Shown: positions 12,664-21,058 of the stretch, piece after piece
Position numbering within the stretch: position 1 is the stretch's first letter
Layout: every line of letters starts with the position of its first letter
IMG/VR virus record: IMGVR_UViG_3300037041_000526
Span: 1-29,284 of that record
Reading direction: 5' to 3' (one strand)
DNA: 29,284 bases
DNA from: a virus
Made by a program: the position numbers and the translations under genes
The notes under the pieces: model-generated
Seen by the model: the letters and a program-made list of their open reading frames with translations, nothing else
Database searches by the model: none
Told to the model about the DNA's origin: nothing

Positions 12664-13510
12664 CTTTGCGGTATTCATACTGACGCACGGCCGTCCCGAT
12701 AACGTCATAACCTTCAAGACGTTAAAGCAGCAGGGATATACTGGTGCCGTATATCTGATAGTGGACAACGAGGATAGTGCAACAGATGAATACGTGCAAC
12801 GTTTCGGGAAGGATAACGTCATCGTATTTGATAAGAAGGCCGAAGCAGACCAGGTAGACGAGGGCAACAACTTCGATGAGCGCAAGACCATTATCTACGC
12901 TCGTAACGCTTCGTTTAGAATAGCCAAGGAATTAGGCGTACGTCGATTCATACAACTGGACGATGATTACCAGTTCTTCGAGTGGAGGATGGAACCAGGT
13001 ATGCACAAGGTGCAACAACTGGACAAAGTATTCGCAGCGATGGGGGAGTTGTACGATGCCGCACCAATCGTATCGTTGGCATTCGCACAGGGCGGAGACT
13101 TCATCGGGGGAACCAACAGCAAGTCTTTCACAGAAGCGAAGCTGAAGCGCAAGTGCATGAACTCGTTCATCTGCTCAAACGAAAGACCGTTTCGATTCAT
13201 CGGGGCAATGAACGAAGACGTGAACACCTACACGACCTTGGCAAGTAGGGGCGCTCTGTTCTTCACGATGCCGCTCGTATCACTAACGCAGAAGGCTACG
13301 CAGTCGCAAGCCGGAGGCATCAGCGATATGTATCTGCGCTTCGGAACCTATTGCAAGGCATTCACTACCGTGATGATGATGCCTTCATGCGTCCAGGTGG
13401 CGATGATGGGCGATAAGCACAAGCGACTGCACCATCAGATACGGTGGAGGAACTGCGTGCCAGTAATTTTGCACGAGCGATTCTGCAAGCGATTAGGAAC
13501 AAACAAATAA
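12653..13510 (+). CDS. TET/JBP-associated glycosyltransferase (TAGT family)
   Basis: The protein has 285 residues, full length for the family. Blocks in order: FILTHGRPDNVITFKTLKQQ (8-27), GYTGAVYLIVDNED (28-41), IIYARNASFRIAKELG (80-95), FIQLDDDYQFF (99-109, metal/nucleotide site), FAQGGDFIGG (144-153), MNEDVNTYTTLASRG (186-200), TQSQAGGISDMYLRFGTY (216-233) and HKRLHHQIRW (256-265). TAGT enzymes are predicted DNA base glucosyltransferases, related to the enzyme that makes base J. A GGGGAGGA sequence lies just before the ATG. No hydroxylase or hydroxymethylase gene is visible in the window to make the acceptor base. Confidence 0.82.
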   Translation: MAIDFAVFILTHGRPDNVITFKTLKQQGYTGAVYLIVDNEDSATDEYVQRFGKDNVIVFDKKAEADQVDEGNNFDERKTIIYARNASFRIAKELGVRRFIQLDDDYQFFEWRMEPGMHKVQQLDKVFAAMGELYDAAPIVSLAFAQGGDFIGGTNSKSFTEAKLKRKCMNSFICSNERPFRFIGAMNEDVNTYTTLASRGALFFTMPLVSLTQKATQSQAGGISDMYLRFGTYCKAFTTVMMMPSCVQVAMMGDKHKRLHHQIRWRNCVPVILHERFCKRLGTNK

Positions 13511-13516
13511 CAAAGG

Positions 13517-13834
13517 ATGGCACGCCGAGGAGGAACACCTGAGAACCTTATCCCTGCACGCAAGGGAGAACCGTCGCGCAATCCCCACGGAAGGCCCAAG
13601 AAGCTGCCCGAAATCGACAAACTGCTGGCCGATGTACTGGGCGAGGAGAAGGACGGCATCACGGCAGCAGACGCAATCCTTCGCAAGTTGCGAGCAATGG
13701 CAGCGGCTGGCAACATTCGGGCTGCGGAGATACTGCTGGACCGCGCATACGGCAAGGCGAAGCAGCAGATGGACTTCACGAGCGGTGGCAATCCCGTTCC
13801 CATCCCGACGATCATCATGCCCAAGGATGAATGA
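13517..13834 (+). CDS. terS: Probable small terminase subunit
   Basis: The protein has 105 residues. RKGEPSRNPHGRPKKLPEI (about 15-33) is a DUF5681-like DNA-binding start with an AT-hook-like GRPKK, followed by a helical region with AGNIRAAEILLDRAYGKAKQQ, as in small terminase or terminase-associated proteins. It sits immediately before the large terminase gene with a 4-bp overlap. The 6-nt gap from the TAGT gene shows continuous transcription from the sugar island into packaging. Confidence 0.68.
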   Translation: MARRGGTPENLIPARKGEPSRNPHGRPKKLPEIDKLLADVLGEEKDGITAADAILRKLRAMAAAGNIRAAEILLDRAYGKAKQQMDFTSGGNPVPIPTIIMPKDE

Positions 13835-15210
13835 TCGCGCTATCGCAGAAGCAGAAGCAAGCGTGGAAGCTGCTCGACAGACCTGAGATCATCGAAGTCT
13901 TCGCAGGTGGCGGAGCAGGTGGCGGCAAGTCATACCTTGGATGTCTCAGGCAGATCTATCGACGGACTGCCTACCCAGGAACGCGTGGGTTCATTGGTCG
14001 TGAGGACTTCACGGCGATGCGTGATTCCACGATGAAGACCTACTTTCAGATCCTGTCGGAGTTGGGCTACAGGTCAATCGAACACTACACCTACAACGGT
14101 CAAGAGCATTCGATCTACTGGAAGAACGGCAGCGCGGAGTGGCCTGGCAGCGAGCAACATTTCCGATACATGAGGCATATGCCGAGCGACCCGGACTATA
14201 ACAGATTCGGATCGACTGAATACACGGATGCGTTCGTGGATGAAGCACCTGAAGTGGATGCCCGCGCCTGTCAGGTGCTGTTGTCACGATTGCGTTACGG
14301 TCACAGCAGGTACGATATCACGCCGGAAATCCTTTACACGGGCAACCCAGGCGAAAGCTGGATCAAGGACCAGTTCGTGCTTGACCACAACGCTGACCTT
14401 GTCACGCTGCCGAAGCACAGGGGAAGAGTGCTGTTTACAATACGAGATAATCCGGACGAAGTATTAAGGGATCAGTACATCAGTACGTTGATGCACCTTG
14501 ACCACTACGACAGGGCGCGTCTGCTTGACGGTGACTGGTCAGCACGACCAAAGGCGGAGCGTCCGTTTGCATTTGCATTCGACAGGAGGAAGCACGTTCG
14601 TCCGTTCGTGCTTGACAATAGACTGCCCGTGATCATCGGCATTGACTTCAACGTGGACCCGTTCTGCGCTTTGGTCTGCCAAGAACAGGGGAAGACGTTC
14701 GGTATCTCGCACGAGATCGACATCAAAGGGGGCAGCATTGAAGAGATGGTAGAGCGGATTACAGCAATCGCGCCGAACATCATGTACCATCAGTACACAG
14801 GTGACCACACGGGAACGGCGCGAAGGATACAGATGAAGTCTACGGCATCGATGTGGGATGATTTTATGACGGCTATCAGAGCGAGGGAATCCCAACTGAA
14901 GCTACCAGCGAACCCGACTCACAAGGAAAGCAGGGAGCAGGTGGCATACGTCCACCACCATCATGCGGACTTCCGAATCGACCCAAGCTGCACAGGCTTG
15001 ATCTATGACCTGGAATCGGTCGAAGTGGACGCTGACCTGCACATCATTAAGAGCGACAGGAGCAAGGCAAACCAGCGGGCTGACAAGTTGGACGTGATGC
15101 GCTATGTGATCAACACGTACCTTTGGAAGTGGATACAAACACACCGAAAGACCAATGCTCTGCAAAGACCAAGCGTTAGCCTACAGCCTGCGTCTGTGCG
15201 CGGAAGATGA
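13831..15210 (+). CDS. terL: Terminase large subunit
   Basis: The protein has 459 residues. The ATPase domain has Walker A FAGGGAGGGKSYLG (24-37), Walker B TDAFVDEAPE (132-141, D137 and E138) and a coupling motif LYTGNPGES (168-176). The nuclease domain has IIGIDFNVDP (268-277, D272), YTGDHTG (322-328, D325) and KLDVMRYVIN (419-428, D421), the three metal-binding acids of terminase nucleases. The protein packages DNA into the procapsid by ATP-driven translocation and cuts it. The next gene starts 56 bp before the stop. Confidence 0.93.
   Translation: MIALSQKQKQAWKLLDRPEIIEVFAGGGAGGGKSYLGCLRQIYRRTAYPGTRGFIGREDFTAMRDSTMKTYFQILSELGYRSIEHYTYNGQEHSIYWKNGSAEWPGSEQHFRYMRHMPSDPDYNRFGSTEYTDAFVDEAPEVDARACQVLLSRLRYGHSRYDITPEILYTGNPGESWIKDQFVLDHNADLVTLPKHRGRVLFTIRDNPDEVLRDQYISTLMHLDHYDRARLLDGDWSARPKAERPFAFAFDRRKHVRPFVLDNRLPVIIGIDFNVDPFCALVCQEQGKTFGISHEIDIKGGSIEEMVERITAIAPNIMYHQYTGDHTGTARRIQMKSTASMWDDFMTAIRARESQLKLPANPTHKESREQVAYVHHHHADFRIDPSCTGLIYDLESVEVDADLHIIKSDRSKANQRADKLDVMRYVINTYLWKWIQTHRKTNALQRPSVSLQPASVRGR
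15118..15125 (+). promoter_or_regulatory. Possible late promoter core (TACCTTTG)
   Basis: TACCTTTG lies 30 bp before the ATG at 15155, inside the end of the terminase gene. It is one of three identical 8-mers in the window, each just upstream of a gene start (also 23249 and 28049). No TTG is found at the right distance, so if it works it may need an activator. Confidence 0.3.
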
Positions 15211-15544
15211 CGCGATCATCTACATCGGCCAGTCCGAATGCGTGAACCTGGTCGTGCAGTTCACGGACCTTGCAACGGGGCGAGTGATTCACATTGACGC
15301 TGAAGTGAGCGGAGACGATCACTACATCCTTGCTTCGGACCTTGGCATCAATGAGTTCCACAGCTATTCCGTTCAACTGCTGAACCTTGGCGTACCTGTT
15401 CCGTTCACGCCGTATGTGATGGAGGGCTGCGACATTGAACCAGCGACAGAGGACTACAGCCAGGTGGTGGTATCGTTCGCAGGTATCATCACGCGAGGGA
15501 CCAGCTACTATACGAACACGGACCAATGGTTGACCATCTACTGA
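15155..15544 (+). CDS. Beta-rich protein, probably virion-associated
   Basis: The protein has 129 residues and starts inside the terminase gene; no other ATG in frame allows a shorter start near the terminase stop. Strand-rich stretches such as CVNLVVQFTDLATGRVIHID and YSVQLLNLGVPVPFTPYV suggest an immunoglobulin-like or other beta-sandwich fold. It has no signal peptide. Position before the tail chaperone suggests a structural or assembly role. No family is recognised. Confidence 0.68.
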   Translation: MLCKDQALAYSLRLCAEDDAIIYIGQSECVNLVVQFTDLATGRVIHIDAEVSGDDHYILASDLGINEFHSYSVQLLNLGVPVPFTPYVMEGCDIEPATEDYSQVVVSFAGIITRGTSYYTNTDQWLTIY

Positions 15545-15792
15545 TAGCAGCGTTGATGGCGATGGTAGCGCAAGGTGCGTACGCATCGCAGCAGGAGGGC
15601 ATGATACTGCACGTCCTGACGAAGGCGTGGAGCAAGCTGCCTACCATCTTCCATAAACCAACGTTCACCTGTCCGGTGTGCATGGTCAGCGTGTGGGGCA
15701 TTCCGACAGCGTTGCTGCTTGGATGTGAACCAATGCTGCTGCCTGTCTACCTGCTGGCTGCGGCTGGCATCAATGCTGTCGTGACCCAATGA
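15526..15792 (+). CDS. Membrane protein with CPVC motif
   Basis: The protein has 88 residues. The N-terminus LLIAALMAMVAQGAYASQQ is a membrane segment or uncleaved signal. Residues about 46-55 read KPTFTCPVCMVSVWG (C-x-x-C), followed by a second hydrophobic stretch ALLLGCEPMLLPVYLLAAAG. It resembles small phage membrane proteins with a CP-x-C turn between helices, for which I know no proven function. A holin role is possible by topology. It overlaps its neighbours by 19 bp upstream and 4 bp downstream. Confidence 0.65.
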   Translation: MVDHLLIAALMAMVAQGAYASQQEGMILHVLTKAWSKLPTIFHKPTFTCPVCMVSVWGIPTALLLGCEPMLLPVYLLAAAGINAVVTQ

Positions 15793-16424
15793 TAGGGCGC
15801 ATTCTCTTCCTGCTGTTCGGCAAGCAACTCAACAGCTTCATGGATTCGCAGAAGCTGCGGCCCAAGGGATTCGATGGAATGAAGCTGGCATACACCTGGC
15901 AGGGCGTGAAGTACTTCACATGGGAAGATCTCGCGGACTTCCCGGCGATCAGGCAGAAGCACGTCGAAAGGTGCAACAGGATGATTGATGCGGGCATCGG
16001 GCAGAAGACGCTGGATGATCTATGTACGTTGATCGAAGGCCACATCCTTGAAGCAGTCAAGACCAGCAAGCAGGACGAGCGGAACAAGCGACTGGTGAAA
16101 GCGACACAGGCTGTCGGTGAACTGAGGAACAGGCCGAACGAAGTGATACCGGAAGAGATAGCCTACGACCTGTGCGCGTTGTTCGTAGCGCGGGAAGATG
16201 AAGACCCACGGCTGTTCGACGCTACGATACACACGGAGAAGATTCAGGTGCTTAGGTCTGCCGGGAGAGCGGGCCATGATTTTTTTACCAGCGCGCCGTT
16301 GTGGCGCAGGCTCTACGGCTTATCGCTCACTACAGAGGCCGCATTCGACCAATTGTTGATGAGTTGGACCCTGGCACGAATCCGGAAGAAGGCGGTGCTA
16401 CAGATGCACGAATCCAAGCAGTAA
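15789..16424 (+). CDS. Tail assembly chaperone, unshifted form (gpG-like)
   Basis: This 211-residue protein lies directly upstream of the tape measure gene, where lambda-like phages encode gpG. It is helical and has FLLFGKQLNSFMDSQKL near the start and a conserved-looking block MKLAYTWQGVKYFTWEDLAD. A slippery T TTT TTT at 16280-16286 in the correct phase lets some ribosomes shift to the -1 frame and make a longer form. The unshifted frame continues 46 codons past the slip site. Chaperones of this type coat the tape measure protein before tail tube assembly. Confidence 0.72.
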   Translation: MIGRILFLLFGKQLNSFMDSQKLRPKGFDGMKLAYTWQGVKYFTWEDLADFPAIRQKHVERCNRMIDAGIGQKTLDDLCTLIEGHILEAVKTSKQDERNKRLVKATQAVGELRNRPNEVIPEEIAYDLCALFVAREDEDPRLFDATIHTEKIQVLRSAGRAGHDFFTSAPLWRRLYGLSLTTEAAFDQLLMSWTLARIRKKAVLQMHESKQ

Positions 16425-16609
16425 AGGCGATGAGAGCGTTCGATGACTTCACGTTCATGATCGCTGGTGGAGATGTCGAGCGAGTGCAGGTATTGGAGCG
16501 CGGACCGATGCGCGTCTACTGGAAGGTAGCCGAGCATCATCTGACGCAGCTACTGAGCGAAAAGAAACGCCAAGACAGGGCAAACAAGAAGACACGCTAT
16601 GGCAGATGA
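15789..16609 (+). CDS. Tail assembly chaperone, -1 frameshift fusion (gpGT-like)
   Basis: The first 166 codons are shared with the unshifted form. After slipping back one base at 16280-16286 the ribosome reads from 16286 in the -1 frame to TGA 16607-16609, adding 107 residues (total 273). The extension contains LIAHYRGRIRPIVDELDPG, QAVKAMRAFDDFTFMIAGG and VYWKVAEHHLTQLL, and has no convincing independent start. Its stop lies inside the tape measure start region. The fusion:unshifted ratio is normally critical for tail length control in this gene class. Confidence 0.75.
16280..16312 (+). promoter_or_regulatory. Programmed -1 frameshift site with downstream stem-loop
   Basis: The heptamer T TTT TTT occupies 16280-16286, with codons TTT-TTT at 16281-16286 in the incoming frame. 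A stem-loop follows: GCGCC (16293-16297) with GGCGC (16303-16307) around GTTGT, extended by AGC/GCT (16290-16292 with 16310-16312) across a 2-nt bulge. The stem begins 3 to 6 nt after the slip site, as in known frameshift signals. Confidence 0.78.
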
Positions 16610-19139
16610 ACAGGTAATCATAACCAAGTTCACGGCAGACCTTACCAACTTTGAGGCTGGCGTGAAGGTTTACAACGATCAGCTAAAAGAAGCTGAAGGA
16701 CTGGCGAAGAACCTTGACAAGACGGAGCAGAAGCTGTCGAATACCACGGGCAGTCTCGCTGACAAGTTCGACGTGGCTGCTGAAAGCGCAAAGGAAGCAG
16801 CAGAAGGCACGACGAAGCTGGGATCCGAAGTGCAGAAGAGCAGCACCTTCTTTGACAGAGCAGGGGCCAGCATCAAAGCGTTCGCTACCAATGCGAAGAC
16901 GAGCATCGCCAACGCGGGGAAGTCGCTCACGTCGTTCAAGGGACTGAGCAGCGGCATCGGCAATGTCTTTAGCGGAGTAGGTAAGACAGCATCAGCAGCG
17001 TTCGGATCGATCAAGAATAGCATTGGCGGAGTGGTTCAGTCAATCCCAGGCATCGGTGGGATTGCGACAGCGTTAGGTCCGGTGGGCATCGCTGCCGCTG
17101 CCGTTGGTGCTGGCCTGTTCAAGGTCATCACGAACTTCGATGCTGGTGCTACTGCGGTGCAGGGACTTGGCATCGGTGCGGGCGTGGCGTTCGACCGATT
17201 GAGCGGTGGAATTGCAAACGCCGCTGGCAAGGTGAGCGACTTTTTCGGTGACCTGTTCGAAGGCGGAACCATCGTGGGTGATGTGTTCGGTGCAATTACT
17301 GACGGCGTTGTGTTCTTCATTGAGAAACTCACGCCTATCGGTCTGATACTTGAATCGCTGGGCATCACGGCGCAAGGGCTCAAAGACGATTTCGCGTTCG
17401 GGCAGTTGATAGCGGAACAACTTGACCAGCAAGCGGACAAGCAACTGGTGGTGAACGAAACGCTGGCTGCAAACGAAACGGTGCTGGCAAAGAACCTGGC
17501 ACAGCTACGCAACACGAACCTGACAGCAGAGGAGCGTTTGAAAATCGCTGACGATATCACGCGAATTGAGGAGGAGAATTTGAAGATCAAGCAGAACCAG
17601 CTGCGCGCTGACCTTGCCATACTTCAAGCGCAAGCGGCAAGGCAGGCGTTGCCTATAGCGCAAGGTGGCAAGGGTGAAGTTGATGACGCGTTGAAGGCGC
17701 AGATCAGTGGTCTGAACGTGGCGTTGCAAGACGCAGAGACGGAGAGCGTTCGATTGACTGAGAAGGTAGCTGTGCGAAGGGAAGGAATCGTCGCAGGTGA
17801 AGAAGCACGGAAGGAAGCAATCCGGCAGAAGGCGAGGGAGGCGAGGAAGAAAGCCGAAGAGCAGGAGGCGAAGAACGCGGAGCAAAGAGTGCAGGCACAA
17901 GCGAAGTTGGATGACGTGCTGAACGGACTGGCCGATGATAGACTTGCGCGAACGCAGACCGATGCGGAGAAGGAGATCACAGCAACGGAGAAGAAGTACG
18001 CGGACCTGCAGAAAGTAGCACAGGAAGGTATTCAGAAGTTGCGTGAGGCATCGCCACCTGGTGCCGAGGCTGCTATAGCACAGCAGGAAGCGAACATCTT
18101 GGTGCAGATCGAAACGGCAAAGCAGGAAGAGTTAGCCGCAGTTCGACAGAAGTCAGCAGAGGAGTTGGCGAAGGAGCGTGAAGATGGCAGGGAGCAGCTA
18201 CGGAAGACGCTGCTTGACGATACGGAGTTGCAGCGTGAGGCGATACTGGAGCAGTTCGATGCAGACGTTGCGCTGGCTGAGAAATCCATTGAGAACCTGG
18301 AGGAGCGGAACGAAACGATTCGCAAGCTGACGGAACAGGCGCAGAAGGAGTTGACCGCAATAGTGACCACCGAAGAGCAGAAGCGGATCGACGCCGAGAC
18401 TGCCGCTGCGGAACAGCGCGCTGCGCTGCAACAGGCGAATCTTGATCTCATTAAAAGTTTCGCTGAACAAAGTCTCGCGACTCTCGTGCAATCAGCAGCA
18501 GAGGGAAAGGGGCTGCAAGAGGAGGCTGCTAAACAGCTGTTGGTGCTACTGCTCGACACGGTGGAAAAGATCGTTCTCTTGAATGCTATCAACGCACAGA
18601 CGGGTGCGATCGCTTTGGGATTCTCAACAGGTAACCCTGCCGCTGGTATCATCGCTGGTATTGCTGTAACCGCCATCATCAAGGGGCTATTTGCCGCTGT
18701 GAAGTCGAGCATCTTGGGCAACTACAAAGGCGACGACTTTGTTGGTGGCGATGGCAGCAGACCGATGTGGAGTGGTCGCGATGGATTCCTTCGACGGCTG
18801 GACTACGGCGAACGAGTAGTGACAGGCAAGACGAACGCCAAGTACTACGATGAGATGCAAGCGATGGAGGATGGGAACTGGGACCGATACCTGGACAACA
18901 ACTACATCCTTCCGGCTATTGAATCCATCCGATACAATGATGACGAGCGTGCTGTGAAGTTCGTGCAGACGGACATGGGACAAAGGATGGCGGCATCGAT
19001 TACGCTGCCAAGGATGTTTGACAAGAACATCGTCGAAAGCCAAATGGCGCAGAGCAAAGAGCAGCGCAGGACCAACAAGCTGCTGGAAGAGATGGTGCAT
19101 AACACACGGGCGCGGACCACCAACAACCGTTACTACTGA
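16599..19139 (+). CDS. Tape measure protein
   Basis: The protein has 846 residues. The N-terminal part (1-80) is helical (TKFTADLTNFEAGVKVYNDQ). A Gly/Ala/Ile-rich hydrophobic centre lies at about 110-260 (FSGVGKTASAAFGSIKNSIG, GIAAAAVGAGLFKVI). A long charged coiled coil (about 390-620, with EEARKEAIRQKAREARKKAE) precedes a second hydrophobic stretch at about 660-710. This is the usual tape measure layout. It sets tail length; at roughly 1.5 angstrom per residue, a tail near 125 nm is expected. The frameshifted chaperone gene directly upstream supports the call. Confidence 0.9.
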   Translation: MADEQVIITKFTADLTNFEAGVKVYNDQLKEAEGLAKNLDKTEQKLSNTTGSLADKFDVAAESAKEAAEGTTKLGSEVQKSSTFFDRAGASIKAFATNAKTSIANAGKSLTSFKGLSSGIGNVFSGVGKTASAAFGSIKNSIGGVVQSIPGIGGIATALGPVGIAAAAVGAGLFKVITNFDAGATAVQGLGIGAGVAFDRLSGGIANAAGKVSDFFGDLFEGGTIVGDVFGAITDGVVFFIEKLTPIGLILESLGITAQGLKDDFAFGQLIAEQLDQQADKQLVVNETLAANETVLAKNLAQLRNTNLTAEERLKIADDITRIEEENLKIKQNQLRADLAILQAQAARQALPIAQGGKGEVDDALKAQISGLNVALQDAETESVRLTEKVAVRREGIVAGEEARKEAIRQKAREARKKAEEQEAKNAEQRVQAQAKLDDVLNGLADDRLARTQTDAEKEITATEKKYADLQKVAQEGIQKLREASPPGAEAAIAQQEANILVQIETAKQEELAAVRQKSAEELAKEREDGREQLRKTLLDDTELQREAILEQFDADVALAEKSIENLEERNETIRKLTEQAQKELTAIVTTEEQKRIDAETAAAEQRAALQQANLDLIKSFAEQSLATLVQSAAEGKGLQEEAAKQLLVLLLDTVEKIVLLNAINAQTGAIALGFSTGNPAAGIIAGIAVTAIIKGLFAAVKSSILGNYKGDDFVGGDGSRPMWSGRDGFLRRLDYGERVVTGKTNAKYYDEMQAMEDGNWDRYLDNNYILPAIESIRYNDDERAVKFVQTDMGQRMAASITLPRMFDKNIVESQMAQSKEQRRTNKLLEEMVHNTRARTTNNRYY

Positions 19140-21058
19140 TGGACGGCACGATCACACACTACATCAACGGCACGCAGGTCGAAGAGCCGTTGGGATGGAG
19201 CGACTTTGAAGAGGAGTTGGACCGCGATATCAAAGAGCGACTGATTTCGGTGAAGTACAGCAGCGACCTGACGTTCACGGGACAGGGCTATGCGATGCTC
19301 AAAGAGATGTACGAGCAGAATGGCTTCTGTCAGATCATCACCTACCAAGCGTTGCAGGAATGCGCTGGCACGACGAACATCTGCGCGCGCGGCGTAATCA
19401 TCCTGGCCGATGCAGAGTGGAACCTGACCAGGTGCGAAGTAGCTGTTCCTGTCGTTGACGATGCGCTGGGTGCGCGTGTGATCAACAACAAGGCGATACC
19501 GATATCACCTACTGCTGACCTGACCAAGAACGGACTTGCTCTTACACCTGTTCCAACCTTCGCGATTCTGCTTCACGACCCGCAGACCAGTACGCTGCTG
19601 CCTGACACGCGTGATGCCTGGGACTGGTGGGACGCAATGAACCATGCAATCGCCTACATCACCGACAACGAAGTGACGTTGGTCAGCAACTGGGTGGGAT
19701 CGCTCAGTACTACGGAGCAGTATTGTCTCATGGATGGATATATGCTGCGGACGTTCACAGCATCTCCAAGGCGTGTCGTATGGACGTGGGAAGAACTCTT
19801 CCTTGACATGGCTGGCAGGTACAATCTGTGGCTATCAGCGGAGCGCGATTCGTCCGGCAATCCTGTTCTGCGGATTGAACCCGAAAGCTACTTCCTCGCG
19901 ACAGGCGGTGGCGTTCAGCAGTTGGACATCCAAGATCTGAAGAGGACGGTGGACGCAGACAGGCTGTATGCTGGCGTTGAGATAGGCAGCGAGGAGTTCA
20001 TTCAGCAGGTACTGGCTACACCGTTATCAATGCCCTACATCCCGCTGCTGACGCATGGCGAAGAGCGTTACAGCTTCAGCGGTGTATGCAATACCAGCGA
20101 GCAGCTTGATCTGAAGTTCAAGTTCGTGAGCGATTCCAACGTGATTGAGGATGTGATTCTGAACAACAACGAAGACTATGAAGAGAAGGTCTTCATCATT
20201 CAGTATTCCGTTCCTCCTGCTGTTGGTGGAGATCGCTCTACACCTTGGACATTCGACTTCGGTGCGGGAGTGACAACGCCATACAACGAGAAGATACTGA
20301 ACGGCGAGATCCTTCAGCGGTACTACTTGCAGAGTCCTGTTGGTAGCAACATCTCTGCACCTACACCGTTCAGCGACTTCATCGTGGGCTTTGGTCCTTC
20401 AGTACCGATCACAGCGTTGAACACGCAGAGTGCTTACTTCACACCGTTCGTGACCTACACGTCAACGGTGACTGCGTTCTATTACTTCGAGATCAACTTC
20501 GCGTGGCGAGTGATTTCGAATCTCAACTTACGGGTAGGTGAGGGCGCGAACTTCTTTCTTCAAGGAAGGATTGAATACAAGGTCGAACGATTCGATTCAA
20601 CGGCTACGCTGATTGACACGCAGAACTTCGGCTCGAACTACTTCTACCAGGTAGGGCAGTATAACATCTTCTTCCCATTGGCTTCGGTGCTGAATACGGG
20701 TGACTACTTGGTCGTGTCCTATCGATTTGTGACGGCGAACACCTACTACGAAGTGGACGGCACCGGACCCGAACAATCGCCCGTGATCACCATGTCCATC
20801 CGCGAACAGAGTTACATCATCCTGCTGTTCTCCAACGCCGGGGGATACATCACCGGACTTGGCAAGGGACCGATACTGAAGTATTCGTTCGACCGACACC
20901 TTGACCTATCGACGTGGTTATCTTTGACGAGCAGCCCACGCAACTCGCTGGACATTAGCTATACGGGTGACGTGCTGACCAGTGGATGGGTGGGCAACGC
21001 GAAGCGCAACGTATCAACAGGGGCGTGTAGTTGGGAAGTAATTGCTGAACAACAATGA
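19139..21058 (+). CDS. Tail protein after the tape measure (baseplate or tail tip)
   Basis: The protein has 639 residues and starts at the TGATG junction with the tape measure gene. The first third, with LISVKYSSDLTFTGQGYAML, LKEMYEQNGFCQIITYQ and WDWWDAMNHAIAYI, resembles tail-tip proteins of Bacteroidota phages as I recall them. The C-terminal half is beta-rich, with many Tyr, Phe and Thr, for example YYFEINFAWRVISNLNLRVG. Position right after the tape measure is where distal tail and tail-associated proteins lie. The exact role is unknown. Confidence 0.75.
   Translation: MDGTITHYINGTQVEEPLGWSDFEEELDRDIKERLISVKYSSDLTFTGQGYAMLKEMYEQNGFCQIITYQALQECAGTTNICARGVIILADAEWNLTRCEVAVPVVDDALGARVINNKAIPISPTADLTKNGLALTPVPTFAILLHDPQTSTLLPDTRDAWDWWDAMNHAIAYITDNEVTLVSNWVGSLSTTEQYCLMDGYMLRTFTASPRRVVWTWEELFLDMAGRYNLWLSAERDSSGNPVLRIEPESYFLATGGGVQQLDIQDLKRTVDADRLYAGVEIGSEEFIQQVLATPLSMPYIPLLTHGEERYSFSGVCNTSEQLDLKFKFVSDSNVIEDVILNNNEDYEEKVFIIQYSVPPAVGGDRSTPWTFDFGAGVTTPYNEKILNGEILQRYYLQSPVGSNISAPTPFSDFIVGFGPSVPITALNTQSAYFTPFVTYTSTVTAFYYFEINFAWRVISNLNLRVGEGANFFLQGRIEYKVERFDSTATLIDTQNFGSNYFYQVGQYNIFFPLASVLNTGDYLVVSYRFVTANTYYEVDGTGPEQSPVITMSIREQSYIILLFSNAGGYITGLGKGPILKYSFDRHLDLSTWLSLTSSPRNSLDISYTGDVLTSGWVGNAKRNVSTGACSWEVIAEQQ

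Noticed and set aside
15207-15245. ATGA at the terminase stop as a start for the next gene
   Set aside because: The frame from 15207 closes after 12 codons; the gene that follows reads in a different frame from 15155.
17036-18721. Long open frames on the - strand opposite the tape measure gene
   Set aside because: Their products are rich in Ser, Ala, Cys and Phe in the way expected from reading Lys/Glu/Ala-rich helices backwards, and they have no leader, promoter or coupling.
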